A DNA stretch of 38,329 bases, from NCBI RefSeq assembly GCF_001673155.1, contig NZ_LZLE01000168.1:1-38329 (forward strand), written 5' to 3'. Shown here one piece after another: positions 19,679 to 28,545 of the stretch (positions are counted from its first letter, which is position 1; each line of letters opens with the position of its first letter). Under the pieces are notes generated by a model, which was given only the letters and a program-made list of their open reading frames with translations, was not told where the DNA came from and made no database searches. This DNA is from Mycobacterium sp. 1423905.2 (GTDB lineage: Bacteria; Actinomycetota; Actinomycetes; Mycobacteriales; Mycobacteriaceae). Both the position numbers and the translations under genes were made by a program.

Positions 19679-20512
19679 ATGCTCGACACGGACACTCAGA
19701 TGAAACTTATTGCCAACCAGCGTAACTGGGATGCTCGCGCCCCTATTCACGCGCGCAGCAGGTTCTACGGAATCGGCAACCGCAACCCGATGAGCTGGTT
19801 TGCGCCCTTCGAGTGGCGTGACCTCGGCCAGCTCGAAGGTCGTGAGGTCCTGCACCTGCAATGCCACTTGGGCACAGAGACAATGGCGTTCGCGCTCAAG
19901 GGCGCACGCACCACCGGACTGGATTTCTCTGCTGTCTCCGTGCAGGAGGCGCAGCGGATTGCGCGCGCTGCCGCCCTATCAATCGAGTATGTCTGCGCCG
20001 ACGTGTATGACGCGGTCGAAGCGTTGGGTGGGAAAAGGTTCGACATCGTGTACACCGGTAAAGGTGCACTCTGTTACCTACCCGATCTGGCGGCGTGGGC
20101 ACAAGCCGTAGCGCTTCTCCTCAAGCCTGGCAGTTTCCTGTACCTGGTGGAGTTTCATCCGCTGCTTAACGCGCTCGGGCCAACGCCATCTCCCGGCATG
20201 TCTGACGAGTTTGTGATTCGCCACGACTATCTCGGCGGACGCGGCGCCATCGAACGCGACACCTGCCATACCTACACTGACGGTCCGGTGTTGCCTGGCG
20301 ACACTCTGCACTACGAGTGGCCGCACGGCTTAGGAGAAGTCATCACCGCCGTCGCACGAGCCGGATTTACGATCGAAACCCTAACCGAGACCAGCCTCCT
20401 TCCCTGGCCGCGCTGGGCCTCGATGGTTCGAACCCACGGTGGGTGGTTTGGGCTGCCGCAAAGCGAACCCCGATTCCCAGTCCTGTACGCGCTGAAGGCA
20501 ACTAAGCCCTGA
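19679..20512 (+). CDS. SAM-dependent class I methyltransferase
   Basis: 277 residues from ATG 19679 with GAAGGAAAG at 19662-19670; a TTG at 19673 would add two residues. SAM-binding motif I reads EVLHLQCHLGTET (56-68), followed by the acidic end of strand two in GLDFSAVSV (80-88), an ADVYDA segment typical of motif II, and DIVYTGKGALCYLPDL, the post-motif region of the Methyltransf_25/11 group. The substrate is not evident. It converges on the flavin monooxygenase gene, with only 20 bases between the two stop codons. Confidence 0.9.
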   Translation: MLDTDTQMKLIANQRNWDARAPIHARSRFYGIGNRNPMSWFAPFEWRDLGQLEGREVLHLQCHLGTETMAFALKGARTTGLDFSAVSVQEAQRIARAAALSIEYVCADVYDAVEALGGKRFDIVYTGKGALCYLPDLAAWAQAVALLLKPGSFLYLVEFHPLLNALGPTPSPGMSDEFVIRHDYLGGRGAIERDTCHTYTDGPVLPGDTLHYEWPHGLGEVITAVARAGFTIETLTETSLLPWPRWASMVRTHGGWFGLPQSEPRFPVLYALKATKP

Positions 20513-20532
20513 AGCAGAGGCCCGTGGACGGC

Positions 20533-21711
20533 TCAGTAGACGGCGACCGGTGGCTGCGTGCCGAAATACAATGCTCCCGACCACTCCCACACTCGCTTCG
20601 TGGTCAGCGCGTGCTGGGCGACCATGTGGAGGTCACGGAACTGCTTGTGCAGCGGCGACGAACGGTGCAGCGCCCCCGCACCAATCGCGTCGATTAACAG
20701 TTGTACCGCGTCGCGGCAAGTTGTTCCGGCGTAGACGACAGCACCCGCCCAACGGGCGCGCTCGTCGAACGAAAGGTCGTGCCCTTCTTGCAAGGTAGCG
20801 AAGACCCGACCGAGTGCGTCGTAGACGTAGCTACGGGATGCGCCGATCATGGCCGCCGCCCGCCCTAGACCGGCCAAGACGACCGGGTCCTCCTTTCCTG
20901 GAAGGCCTGTCACCTTACTAATCTTGTTCTGCAGCATCTCTCGCGCGTTGTCCAGCGCTTCGGCGGCAACGCCAAGCGCCACACCGACACCACATGCAGG
21001 CAGTAGGCCATACCAGGCATATAAAGGTTCGGGCCGCCGGCGATGTCCGGGACGAAATGTGTATCCCTCTGGAACGTAGGCATTTTCGATCGCATAGTCG
21101 TGGCTACCGCTGCCGGCGAGTCCAACCGGGTCCCATGTGTCGAGTATTTTCCAATGTTCGGCCGGCAGGATCGCGACTCTGTATTCAGGCTTGCCCGACT
21201 GATTCCGAAGTGGCTTTCCGTTTTCGCTGACTAGTGCGCCCCCGGCGATGACGTCGGCGTGGGTAACCGCGCTGCCGAACGGCCACCGGCCCGACAAGCG
21301 GTAGCCGCCGTCACAGACCTCAAGGGTGCCGGCCGGACCTTGGAACGCCGCACTGATCATGTCGAGTTCGGGGTAGAGGGTACGGGCTACAGACTCATCG
21401 AGGTACGAAGCGAAGAACCCGCTTTCCATGCCGATCATGGCGCACCACGCCGCCGAAGCGTCTGCCCTCGCCAACCGCTCGATGACCTCGACTTGTGCGC
21501 AGACGTCGAGTTCGGGTCCGCCCCAGGCCGCAGGCATCGCCATCCGGAACACACCAGCCCACCGCATCGCATCCACGACGGGTTGGCTCAGACGACGGGC
21601 GGTTTCTGCTTCTTCACTGTGCTTCCGGATGACGGGGTCAATCTCATTCACCCGGTCCCAAATTGCTGATGCATCCGAGCCGGAGACCAAAGGATCACCA
21701 AGTGTGGACAC
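20533..21711 (-). CDS. Flavin-dependent monooxygenase of acyl-CoA dehydrogenase fold (HsaA-like)
   Basis: 392 residues. The N-terminal helical domain (EEAETARRLSQPVVDAMRWA), the middle beta domain (DGGYRLSGRWPFGSAVTHAD) and a C-terminal domain of the Acyl-CoA_dh_2 type place it among two-component (group D) monooxygenases such as HsaA, or close dehydrogenase relatives. These need a separate flavin reductase, which is not seen in this window. The start is GTG 21711 with a strong GAAGGAGGG upstream on the minus strand. The 294-base gap to AraC pseudogene 3 should hold its promoter; I see no gene there. Confidence 0.88.
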   Translation of the reverse strand: MSTLGDPLVSGSDASAIWDRVNEIDPVIRKHSEEAETARRLSQPVVDAMRWAGVFRMAMPAAWGGPELDVCAQVEVIERLARADASAAWCAMIGMESGFFASYLDESVARTLYPELDMISAAFQGPAGTLEVCDGGYRLSGRWPFGSAVTHADVIAGGALVSENGKPLRNQSGKPEYRVAILPAEHWKILDTWDPVGLAGSGSHDYAIENAYVPEGYTFRPGHRRRPEPLYAWYGLLPACGVGVALGVAAEALDNAREMLQNKISKVTGLPGKEDPVVLAGLGRAAAMIGASRSYVYDALGRVFATLQEGHDLSFDERARWAGAVVYAGTTCRDAVQLLIDAIGAGALHRSSPLHKQFRDLHMVAQHALTTKRVWEWSGALYFGTQPPVAVY

Positions 21712-22005
21712 AAATTCGCCCTCCTTCGATGTCGTTTCTCACCACTCCGAGAACGCTAGGGCGGCAAGTCACGTTCGAATATCCACGCTGCGCAGAGGCC
21801 CGTACCACGAGCGCAAACGTTGAAATCCATGCTCAGATGAGCTCGAGATCGCCGCTTCGGCTGCGGATGGCGGCTCGTCACATCGCGCAGGGTTCTAGCC
21901 AGAACGCGCATTTTCCACATCGCGGATAGCGGGCGGGAATTAGCGGAGCTATCGTCATATGCGCAGTGGATGAGACATGACTAAGAAAGTGAGAGAGGCG
22001 ACGGA

Positions 22006-22434
22006 GTGACGCAACGTGCATCAGCGGACGCTTGCGATATGCACTCCTGGACGCCGGTGACGAGGTTCGACGACTTTGCTGCGTCGTGCTGCGGCCGGCC
22101 CCTCCTCCATCTGGTGAGTGATCCGGAATCATTCGCGCTGAGGCAGCGGGCGGGCCGCATGGGACCGGTCAACCTAGCAGAAATGGTCGCCGATTCCGAG
22201 GTCTCGATGGTGTGCGGCGACGGCTGCAACAAGTATCAGGTGTTTGTGCTGCAGTCGGGCCGCACGGAGTTCTAGGTAGGGGTGAGTCAGTCGTGGGAAA
22301 GCCCGACACTCCCGCCGTCTTTGCGCCGCACGGTCGCGGCGCTACGCATCGGGTGGCGGACGCCAAGCTGACCTGCGTGAAGATCGACCATTTAACTGTT
22401 TGCGATGTACTCAGCGACGCTCTGGGTCGGCAGG
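22006..22434 (+). pseudogene. AraC-family regulator 3, truncated and frameshifted (Cys-Cys type)
   Basis: GTG 22006 opens 89 codons that match the N-terminus of the other AraC paralogues, with C28-C29 (AASCCGRP) and C74 (GDGCNKY). The frame then hits TAG at 22273-22275. The similarity resumes in the next frame (ESVVGKPDTPAVFAPHG, then VKIDHLTVCDVLSDALGRQ), equivalent to about residues 110-160 of the paralogues, and stops near 22434. The whole DNA-binding half is missing and AraC regulator 4 begins 26 bases later. It looks like a tandem neighbour that lost its 3' half. Confidence 0.85.
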
Positions 22435-22459
22435 CTCCTGCGGGAAAAAGGAAAGTCCG

Positions 22460-23503
22460 ATGCGCATGAGAGAGCAAAACGCGCCGGCCGTCCGGATGGA
22501 GAACAACGACCCGTGGGTCACCGTGCATTCGTTGGGCGACTTTTGGGAGCTACGCCGAAGCCAACCGGAGTCATCATGGTGGCCAGATATTGGCCCGCTG
22601 AACGATATTAACTCGTTCTCATTCACCCACCGTAGGCGTCGCCTCGGTCCGATTACCGTCTTAGACGTTGATTTTCACGACGAAGTCTGGGTGAACGGCG
22701 GTGAACTTCGTCCCCACTACCACGTCACCCTGCCGCTCGCGGCTTCTTCGGTAGGCACGGATAGCAATGTTCCAGTGGCGGCACGTGGCCCGGTCGCGGT
22801 GTACCGGCCGGAGGGCAAAGCCGGCGTCCCTGATTATGCCGGCCGCTTACTGGCTGTGATGATTGATCGCTACGCCGTCGAAGACGCTCTCGCAGATGCG
22901 ATCGGGCGCTCGGTAAGTTCCCAAATTGACCTGGAACCCCTCATGCGGACCACAAGCCCGGCCGTCCGTAGCTGGATCACCCTGGTGTCGCTGTTCACCG
23001 AGCAGCTGTTCCGGCCGAGCAGTATCCTGCATCGGCCCATGGTCGGCATTCCATTCGCCGAGAGCTTAGTCCGGGGCCTGTTGTTAGCCGCAGACCACTC
23101 CTACCGCGGGCCCTTGATTGGTGAGCCGATCGACCCTCCGCCGCGCGGTATCCGTATGGCGATCGACATCATCGAAGCTGAAGCGCATCTACCGCTGACC
23201 ATCTCGGCGCTAGCCGCGCGCAGCTATATGAGTGTGCGCTCCCTCCAGCAAGGCTTCCGTGCTCACCTCGGTACCACACCCATGGCGTACCTACGGGATG
23301 TCCGGCTCCGGCGTGCCCACCAGGAACTTCAAGCGGCCGATCCATCGGTCGATACCGTGGCGTCGATCGCATTTCGGTGGGGCTTTGCCAATTTGGGGCG
23401 CTTCGCCGCCGCGTATGCAGCTCACTACGGTGAGCGGCCTGCCACGGCGCTGCGCCGGCCAGCCGGCCCTACAATCAGACGACCGTCAAGGTTTATCGCC
23501 TAA
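22460..23503 (+). CDS. AraC-family regulator 4 (lacks the conserved cysteines)
   Basis: 347 residues from ATG 22460 (MRMREQNAP) with AAAAGGAAAG upstream. The double helix-turn-helix (ALAARSYMSVRSLQQGFRAH, then VASIAFRWGFANLGRF) and the central PFAESLVRGLLLAADHSYRG are shared with the paralogues. The N-terminal domain is the most diverged of the set: where the others have Cys-Cys it reads WELRRSQPESS, and where they have the third Cys it reads GELRPHY. It follows the AraC 3 remnant directly. No enzyme gene follows on its strand, so its target is unclear. Confidence 0.88.
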   Translation: MRMREQNAPAVRMENNDPWVTVHSLGDFWELRRSQPESSWWPDIGPLNDINSFSFTHRRRRLGPITVLDVDFHDEVWVNGGELRPHYHVTLPLAASSVGTDSNVPVAARGPVAVYRPEGKAGVPDYAGRLLAVMIDRYAVEDALADAIGRSVSSQIDLEPLMRTTSPAVRSWITLVSLFTEQLFRPSSILHRPMVGIPFAESLVRGLLLAADHSYRGPLIGEPIDPPPRGIRMAIDIIEAEAHLPLTISALAARSYMSVRSLQQGFRAHLGTTPMAYLRDVRLRRAHQELQAADPSVDTVASIAFRWGFANLGRFAAAYAAHYGERPATALRRPAGPTIRRPSRFIA

Positions 23504-23548
23504 GTCATACGTCAGCCTCGGCGTGGGGGAGAACCTCAGCTGTATCTC

Positions 23549-24002
23549 CTAAAATCTCTGATCAACTGCACGGCGACAGATGCCGAAGCGATTCGTGTTT
23601 CCTCGATCGCCGGGCAAGTCCGCTCTGACCACCGCCGAACTCGTGATCATTTCCAGCACCCGAGCGGTGGCAACGAACACGCTTCCGTTCCAGCTCGCAA
23701 GTAGTTCACCCGCGTTGTCAGCGTTAGGCAGCCGCAACCCGTCACAAAGATACCGCAGTGTGCCGCGGCTTGGTCGAGCATCTCGGCGATAGCCCCATCG
23801 CTGAGACTCACGAATGAAAAGTGTTGCGGGCCAGAACCGTAGGGGCACCTGGAGGGACTTCTCTGAACCGTGATCCTGACTCAAGTCTAGCGTTCAACGA
23901 GGAAAGGTTAGGTGGCAGTGAGTCATTCGCTATCGCGATCCACTCTGTTTCGGAAAGTGCTGAGCCGGTTTCACCGAACAGACGCCGGTAGTTGTCCGGC
24001 AT
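23549..24002 (-). pseudogene. Unrecognised protein gene, frameshifted
   Basis: From ATG 24002 (MPDNYRRLFGETGSALSE) the minus strand reads protein-like sequence to a stop at 23808. Overlapping this stop the sense continues in another frame (SFVSLSDGAIAEMLDQAAAH), and a further shift near 23735 leads to LPNADNAGELLASWNGSVFV and RADLPGDRGNTNRFGICRRA before the stop at 23549. The three pieces join into one plausible protein of about 150 residues with two frameshifts. I do not recognise the family. It would be the next gene after the luciferase-like gene on the minus strand. Confidence 0.4.
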
Positions 24003-24064
24003 CGAGAGCTGAGAGAAAGGTTAGTCGTCGTCTTCGCCTTGCCTCGGCTACTGGCCTACGGCAG

Positions 24065-25147
24065 TCAGTGATGATCACTCATTCCGCGCACGCGGTCATG
24101 CTGTGCGTGCGGCGGTTCCTGATTCGGTTGAGCCGGTGCCCAACCCAGCGTCGGCCCGAGTTTCTCGGCCAAATCGGTGACGATTTGCACGTGATCGTCT
24201 TCGTCGAAGCCGTGGGGCAACGCAAAGGCGACCTCGTCGACGCGCTGAAACCCGCGATGGGCATACAACACATCGGCAAGTTCATCAGATGTGCCGATGT
24301 AGTCGGGAGAGGCGATCATGCCGCGCGGGCCCTGGGGTTGCAGCGTGCGCCCGATGCGGCTTCGGGCGTAAGCCCGGTACCGATCGATCTGCTTAGGGGA
24401 TGCGGAGTCCGTAGGGATCACCACTAACCCCTGTGAGACCCGCGCAGTTTCGGCGCTGGGATGGTGTGCGCGGAATGCGTCGATGTGCTCGGCCTGGATC
24501 CTGGCGAAGTCATTCGACTGCGTTCCTTCACTGCTGACCAGGTTGGCGGTGAGGTAATTGAGGCCGTGGGTTCCGGCCCACATCGCGGACTGCAATCCGC
24601 CGCCGTACCAGACCCGGTCGGCAAGACCGGGTGAGTGGGGCTGGACCCGGCGGAAGAACTTGTCGTGGCCCAAGGACCCCTCGAAATCGCTGACAGGATC
24701 GCCGCGCAGGCACGCGAGCAGCCGTGCGACCCGTGCTTTCGAGAAGTTCTCCATCTCGTGGGTTTCGGGATAGAGCGCGGTTTTGAAGTGTTCGTAGAGC
24801 AAGGGAACGCCGACCGACACGCCGGCGTTGAGTCGGCCACCGGACAGGACGTCGACGGTTGCGAGGTCTTCGGCGAGCCGCAGCGGGTTCTCCAGGCCGA
24901 GCGGGATTACCGCAGTACCCAATTCGATTCGGCGGGTACGTTGGCTGGCGGCGGCCAGCAGTGCCACCGGTGAGGAGACGCCCGCTTGAAGATGCCGTTG
25001 ACGTACCCAAACACTGTCGAAGCCGAGGGCCTCCGCGCGCTCGATCATGCGCAGCGTTTCTTCATGGCCGGGTTCTGGATCGGCGTGGTCGAACCGGCCG
25101 ATTGTGAGGAAACCCAGTCTGCGCAGCGGTATTCCGCGCTCAGGCAT
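24065..25147 (-). CDS. Luciferase-like (LLM class) flavin-dependent oxidoreductase
   Basis: 360 residues of the bacterial luciferase-like TIM-barrel family, which uses FMN or F420. Strand/helix motifs are clear: RLGFLTIGRFDH at the N-terminus, ERAEALGFDSVWVRQRHL near 37-54, [16 protein letters not shown] and DVLSGGRLNAGVSVGVP, the last a hallmark of this family. It is likely a monooxygenase or F420 oxidoreductase on a small hydrophobic substrate. ATG 25147 lies 69 bases after the AraC regulator 5 stop on the same strand, so the two probably form an operon. Confidence 0.9.
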   Translation of the reverse strand: MPERGIPLRRLGFLTIGRFDHADPEPGHEETLRMIERAEALGFDSVWVRQRHLQAGVSSPVALLAAASQRTRRIELGTAVIPLGLENPLRLAEDLATVDVLSGGRLNAGVSVGVPLLYEHFKTALYPETHEMENFSKARVARLLACLRGDPVSDFEGSLGHDKFFRRVQPHSPGLADRVWYGGGLQSAMWAGTHGLNYLTANLVSSEGTQSNDFARIQAEHIDAFRAHHPSAETARVSQGLVVIPTDSASPKQIDRYRAYARSRIGRTLQPQGPRGMIASPDYIGTSDELADVLYAHRGFQRVDEVAFALPHGFDEDDHVQIVTDLAEKLGPTLGWAPAQPNQEPPHAQHDRVRGMSDHH

Positions 25148-25216
25148 GGCTTCGAAGGTATTGTGGCGACCGTCGTCCGGCTAGCCGAAGCGCGCACCGC
25201 TTCGGCCGGATTGCGA

Positions 25217-26257
25217 CTAGCGGCGACGTGCCGTCCTGTAGAGAGTCACCGACGGTGCCTCCCCATAGCGCTCCGCGTGTAGGGCGGCGAACCGGCCGAG
25301 ATGATTGAACCCCCAGCTGTGCGCAACTGAGGCCACGGTGATCTCGGAGGGGTCGGACTCCAGCAGCGTCTGGTGTGCTCGACGCAGCCGAACTTCGCGC
25401 AGATAAGTCATCGGTGAAACGCCCAGATGCCTTCGGAAGCCCTCCTGCAGCGAGCGGACGCTGACGTGGCTGCGTGCGGCGATCGAGGACACAGTCGTTG
25501 GCAGGTGTGCCTCTGTGTCAAGGATGTCGATCGCCGCACGGATAGCGCGAGGCGGAGCCTGACCGCAGTCTCTCGCTATGGCGTCGCGGTAGGAATGCGC
25601 CGCGGCCAGAAGGAATCCGCGCACCAGGCTGTCGGCAATTGGCAATCCCACCATCGGTTGGTTGAGCAGGCTGTCGGGCCGGAAAACCTGCTCTGTAACC
25701 GTCAGCATCATGGTGACCCAGCTCCGAGTGGGCGCCACGTTGACAGGCATCTCCTGCGCGAAGTCGGGGTGAGACGTCACCTGCCGGCCGAGTGCATCGC
25801 TGAGGGCATCGTTGACGGCATCACTGTCGATCTTCACAGCTAACATGCGGCTGCCCGCTCCCCATCGAGCTACGGCGCGGCCCTGTGGCGGGTACACGGC
25901 AACGGTGCCGGGACCGGCGCGCAGCGATGAGCCTCTGTGGGTGGCCTCGAGGTGGCCCGAGCGCACAAAATTCACGCGATATCCACTGCATTGTTCACCG
26001 GAATCGAGTGACACGTCCGAGTTGGCCACTAGGTCAACGAATGTCATCGGACCCATGCGACGGGCCCGCTCGCTAAGCGAAAACGAGTTTGGGTCACTCA
26101 GCAGCTCGAGGTGGGGCTCTGAGCAGCACAGGACGGCGAAGTCGTCAAGCGCTTTCGCCGTCGTCCATGCACAGGTATCCGATACGGTAGCTGTCCGTTG
26201 GTCCTTCTCGGTCAGCCCTTCCCACCTTCCGAAGCACACCAGTGGATTACAGTCCAC
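25217..26257 (-). CDS. AraC-family regulator 5 (Cys-Cys type)
   Basis: 346 residues from GTG 26257; GTG 26239 (seventh codon) is an attractive alternative because a 16-bp palindrome covers the first start, and it gives a leader length like the paralogues. C44-C45 (VLCCSEP) and C90 (GEQCSGY) repeat the pattern with the same 45-residue spacing. The DNA-binding half reads SIAARSHVSVRSLQEGF, then VASVAHSWGFNHLGRF. Two further Cys (C3, C8) occur only if the upstream start is used. It is followed by the LLM oxidoreductase and probably controls it. Confidence 0.9.
   Translation of the reverse strand: MDCNPLVCFGRWEGLTEKDQRTATVSDTCAWTTAKALDDFAVLCCSEPHLELLSDPNSFSLSERARRMGPMTFVDLVANSDVSLDSGEQCSGYRVNFVRSGHLEATHRGSSLRAGPGTVAVYPPQGRAVARWGAGSRMLAVKIDSDAVNDALSDALGRQVTSHPDFAQEMPVNVAPTRSWVTMMLTVTEQVFRPDSLLNQPMVGLPIADSLVRGFLLAAAHSYRDAIARDCGQAPPRAIRAAIDILDTEAHLPTTVSSIAARSHVSVRSLQEGFRRHLGVSPMTYLREVRLRRAHQTLLESDPSEITVASVAHSWGFNHLGRFAALHAERYGEAPSVTLYRTARRR
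26242..26257. promoter_or_regulatory. Palindrome GTGGA-TTACAG-TCCAC at the start of AraC regulator 5
   Basis: Five-base arms around a six-base centre. On the minus strand it begins GTGGACTGTAA, which resembles the GTGGACTTACG core of the paired sites at 10330 and 10400 near the AraC 1 operon. It could be a shared operator of the paralogous regulators or an autoregulatory site. The similarity is short, so this is tentative. Confidence 0.3.
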
Positions 26258-26324
26258 AAACCGCTGATGCCAATGAGCATGTTACCGAGCCCGGTCGCGT
26301 CACCGAAGTCGAAGTCGGTTATCT

Positions 26325-26433
26325 GCGCACTCCGGTTGCAAACCCGACGCCGGGCTCACGGTGACGCCCGCGGCACGTCGACGGAGAAAATCTCGCGCAA
26401 CAGGTTGCCAACCCGTAGCGTGGTCAGGCCGTG
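26325..26433 (-). pseudogene. Scrap of a carboxylic acid reductase (carrier domain end)
   Basis: The minus strand from 26433 reads HGLTTLRVGNLLREIFSVDVP and then, after a +1 shift, GVTVSPASGLQ. In mycobacterial carboxylic acid reductases (Car/FadD9) the phosphopantetheine carrier domain has LTF.NLL.EIF.VDVPVGVIVSPA.DLQ at this place, an excellent match over both frames. The GGDSL attachment motif upstream is gone. Only about 35 residues of a ~1170-residue enzyme remain. The piece begins 10 bases beyond the end of the GMC scrap, so two unrelated genes were joined by deletion. Confidence 0.6.
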
Positions 26434-26442
26434 CCGGACAAT

Positions 26443-26612
26443 TCACAGACGATGCTCGAGCTTCAGTTCCGCGGCGGCCCTTTCGCCGACTACCACGCAG
26501 GGCGCCATAGTCACAGTGACGGGCGGAAACAGACCATCCACGATGGCAAGTGAGTCCTGGACCATTTCGCGGTGCCATAAGGGTGCCAGAAAGTCATTGC
26601 GCCACTTTGTGA
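26443..26612 (-). pseudogene. Scrap of a GMC oxidoreductase C-terminus
   Basis: The minus strand reads MTFWHPYGTAK and then, after a frameshift, QDSLAIVDG. A short deletion joins this to TMAPCVVVGERAAAELKLEH and a TGA at 26445-26443. The intact GMC oxidoreductase at 31124 has TFWHLVGTAKMG, DRLAVVDG and TMAPCVVIGERAAEE in the same order, which identifies the fragment. Everything before the last ~80 residues is missing. It lies seven bases from the 3' end of the second LLM gene. Confidence 0.75.
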
Positions 26613-26618
26613 GGTGGG

Positions 26619-27755
26619 TCAAAGCCTGCGTGCTCGACGGGCGATCTCGGCGAACGCCCTACCCGATGCCAGTCCGTTTCTAAGGCTTGGCTGTAAGAAG
26701 CTGATGTTGCACAGCACGACGTAACGAACCCCGTGGTCGCGCCAAACCGCGAGTTGCTCCAAAGCCTTTTCCGGCGTCCCGGTCACAAGCCAATCACTAA
26801 CCATCGTGTCGGGAACCTGCGACGCGTACTCTAGCGCCGTCCGCGCATCGATGCTCTGCGGAACCAGATCCTGCGCTCCGGAGAAGTTTTCACCCAATGG
26901 ATGTGTGCGCCCATAACGCTTCCAGAGCGCTGCGGGGAACTGTAATGCGAATACCTTCATCATGTTGGAGCTCAACGCCACCGCTACTTGGTCATCGTTC
27001 TTTGCGGTTATGACAAATAGCCATACCGTTGGCGTCACAGTCATGGGATCCCGTCCCGCATCTGAGGCAGCTGACCGCACGAGGTCGAGTTTTTGGGCGT
27101 ATTCGGCGGGACTCTGCGGTAAACCCGGGAACCAGGCGTCGGCATAGCGTCCGGTTATCCGTAGCATCCGAGGCCCATGGGCGGCAATCCAGATTTCCGG
27201 CCAGGTTCCGGCGTACGGAGGAATGTCGAAGACGGCATTGCGCAACCTGAAATACGGTGAGTCACGAGAGACCAGTTCGCCGCCGGAGTTCCACAGGGCA
27301 CGGATGGTGGCAACGGCCTCCTCGAAGCGTCCCACTGGCTTTGACCATTCGACTCCGTATTGCTCGTTGCCGACGCGCTCGCCAGTTCCCATCCCGAGAA
27401 TCGCCCGTCCACGCGTCATCAAATGAAGCGTCGCCGCCGCCTGAGCTGTCACTGCGGGATTGCGGCGTCCTGAGTCTGTGACACCCACGCCGAGCCGCAG
27501 CTTGGGCACTTGATTCCACCCAGCGACCCGTCCCAACAGCGTCCATGGCTCGAGGTAAGCCTCGATCCGCGGGAAATACCGGGTGACGCCAACGTATCCG
27601 GGGGTGCCCAGCGAACGGGGCAATAGGGAGTTGAGGTGATCAGGCAACCAGAAGGAGTCGACGCGACTGGCCACGGCCGTTATGTAGTTCGCCCGTACCA
27701 TCGCGGTCGGCAAGAACGTCGAAGTCAGTGTCTCGCTGACAAAACCAACCTTCAT
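26619..27755 (-). CDS. LLM-family oxidoreductase close to F420-dependent phthiodiolone ketoreductase
   Basis: 378 residues, nearly collinear with the M. tuberculosis F420-dependent (phenol)phthiodiolone dimycocerosate ketoreductase (Rv2951c, 381 residues). Shared segments include GVTDSGRRNPAVTAQAAATL, FEEAVATIRALWNS.GEL.SR.SPYF, WPEIW.AAHGPRMLR.TGRYADAW and WRDHG.RYVVL. The family reduces keto groups with F420H2. Rv2951c acts in phthiocerol lipid synthesis, but no such genes are nearby, so a different keto lipid or sterol-like substrate is possible. ATG 27755 overlaps the stop of a short upstream frame as ATGA, hinting at a former operon partner. Confidence 0.9.
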   Translation of the reverse strand: MKVGFVSETLTSTFLPTAMVRANYITAVASRVDSFWLPDHLNSLLPRSLGTPGYVGVTRYFPRIEAYLEPWTLLGRVAGWNQVPKLRLGVGVTDSGRRNPAVTAQAAATLHLMTRGRAILGMGTGERVGNEQYGVEWSKPVGRFEEAVATIRALWNSGGELVSRDSPYFRLRNAVFDIPPYAGTWPEIWIAAHGPRMLRITGRYADAWFPGLPQSPAEYAQKLDLVRSAASDAGRDPMTVTPTVWLFVITAKNDDQVAVALSSNMMKVFALQFPAALWKRYGRTHPLGENFSGAQDLVPQSIDARTALEYASQVPDTMVSDWLVTGTPEKALEQLAVWRDHGVRYVVLCNISFLQPSLRNGLASGRAFAEIARRARRL

Positions 27756-28545
27756 GCATCAAACCCTTCGTTAGATGTGGCCCTCTCAGCCCACGGTCGA
27801 TTACGCAGGGAATGCAATATCTTCAGTGCCACAATCTGTGTCGTGCCTACAACTTCGCCTGGGAATCGGTGGATGGCACCGATGACGATGCAGCGATGAC
27901 CGAACCGGTCTGCATATCGTTCCCGGTCTTAACGCTTCCGATACCCATTCATTCGATTCGAGGCTGCGTCCCCACTGGCACCGCCAGTAACGCCTACTTC
28001 ACCTGGTCCGGCCGCTCAATGAAATTAACCACATCAGCGGTGACTATTAGTGCCATCTTCACCGCCCTACAGTACGTCGCTGTCCACTGAGCGACTAGCC
28101 GCAATATGTAGTCAATTACCCAAAAAGCGCAGCGCTGTGCCGGTTCCGTGTCGCGATGACGTTGTCGGCCTTCTTGCCCATCTCCTGCGCCGCACGACTC
28201 TCATAAGCCATGGACCAACCGATCGGGGGGTCAGGTCATGGCACTGAGCGGGACAATAACCAGCTGCACGCGGTCCGCGACCGGACGGGATGCGTCATTG
28301 CGTCATTGTTCACGGCAGACCAGTGGTCCCAGCGGGCGCGCCAGTTTCACCCCAGGCATTGCTGCGATGCGCAAAGTGGCCCGAGGGTGGCGTATGACGG
28401 CTAGTCGGTCGTCCGTTGCCTCCCTAGCGTGAGTTTCATGATCAGCAATGCAGTCACGTCGCTGCCGTCGACGGTGCGGATTGCGACGGAGACGTTGTGG
28501 CGGTCGGTGACCCCTCCTTGGTCGACATCGAAGGACGGCCGCCGG
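27756..28545. other. Gene-poor gap with decayed minus-strand frames
   Basis: No intact gene seen. A minus-strand frame of about 55 codons with no in-frame ATG near its 5' end (YADRFGHRCIVIGAIHRF, then VVGTTQIVALKILHSL) ends in a TGA that overlaps the ATG of the LLM gene at 27755, as if it were the end of a lost upstream gene. A second stretch near 28303-28601 reads RPSFDVDQGGVTDRHNV and, in another frame, RLAVIRHPRATLRIAAM, also with stops. Neither matches a family I can name. The plus-strand frame of the Crp-type gene extends back to 28429 through this stretch. Confidence 0.35.
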
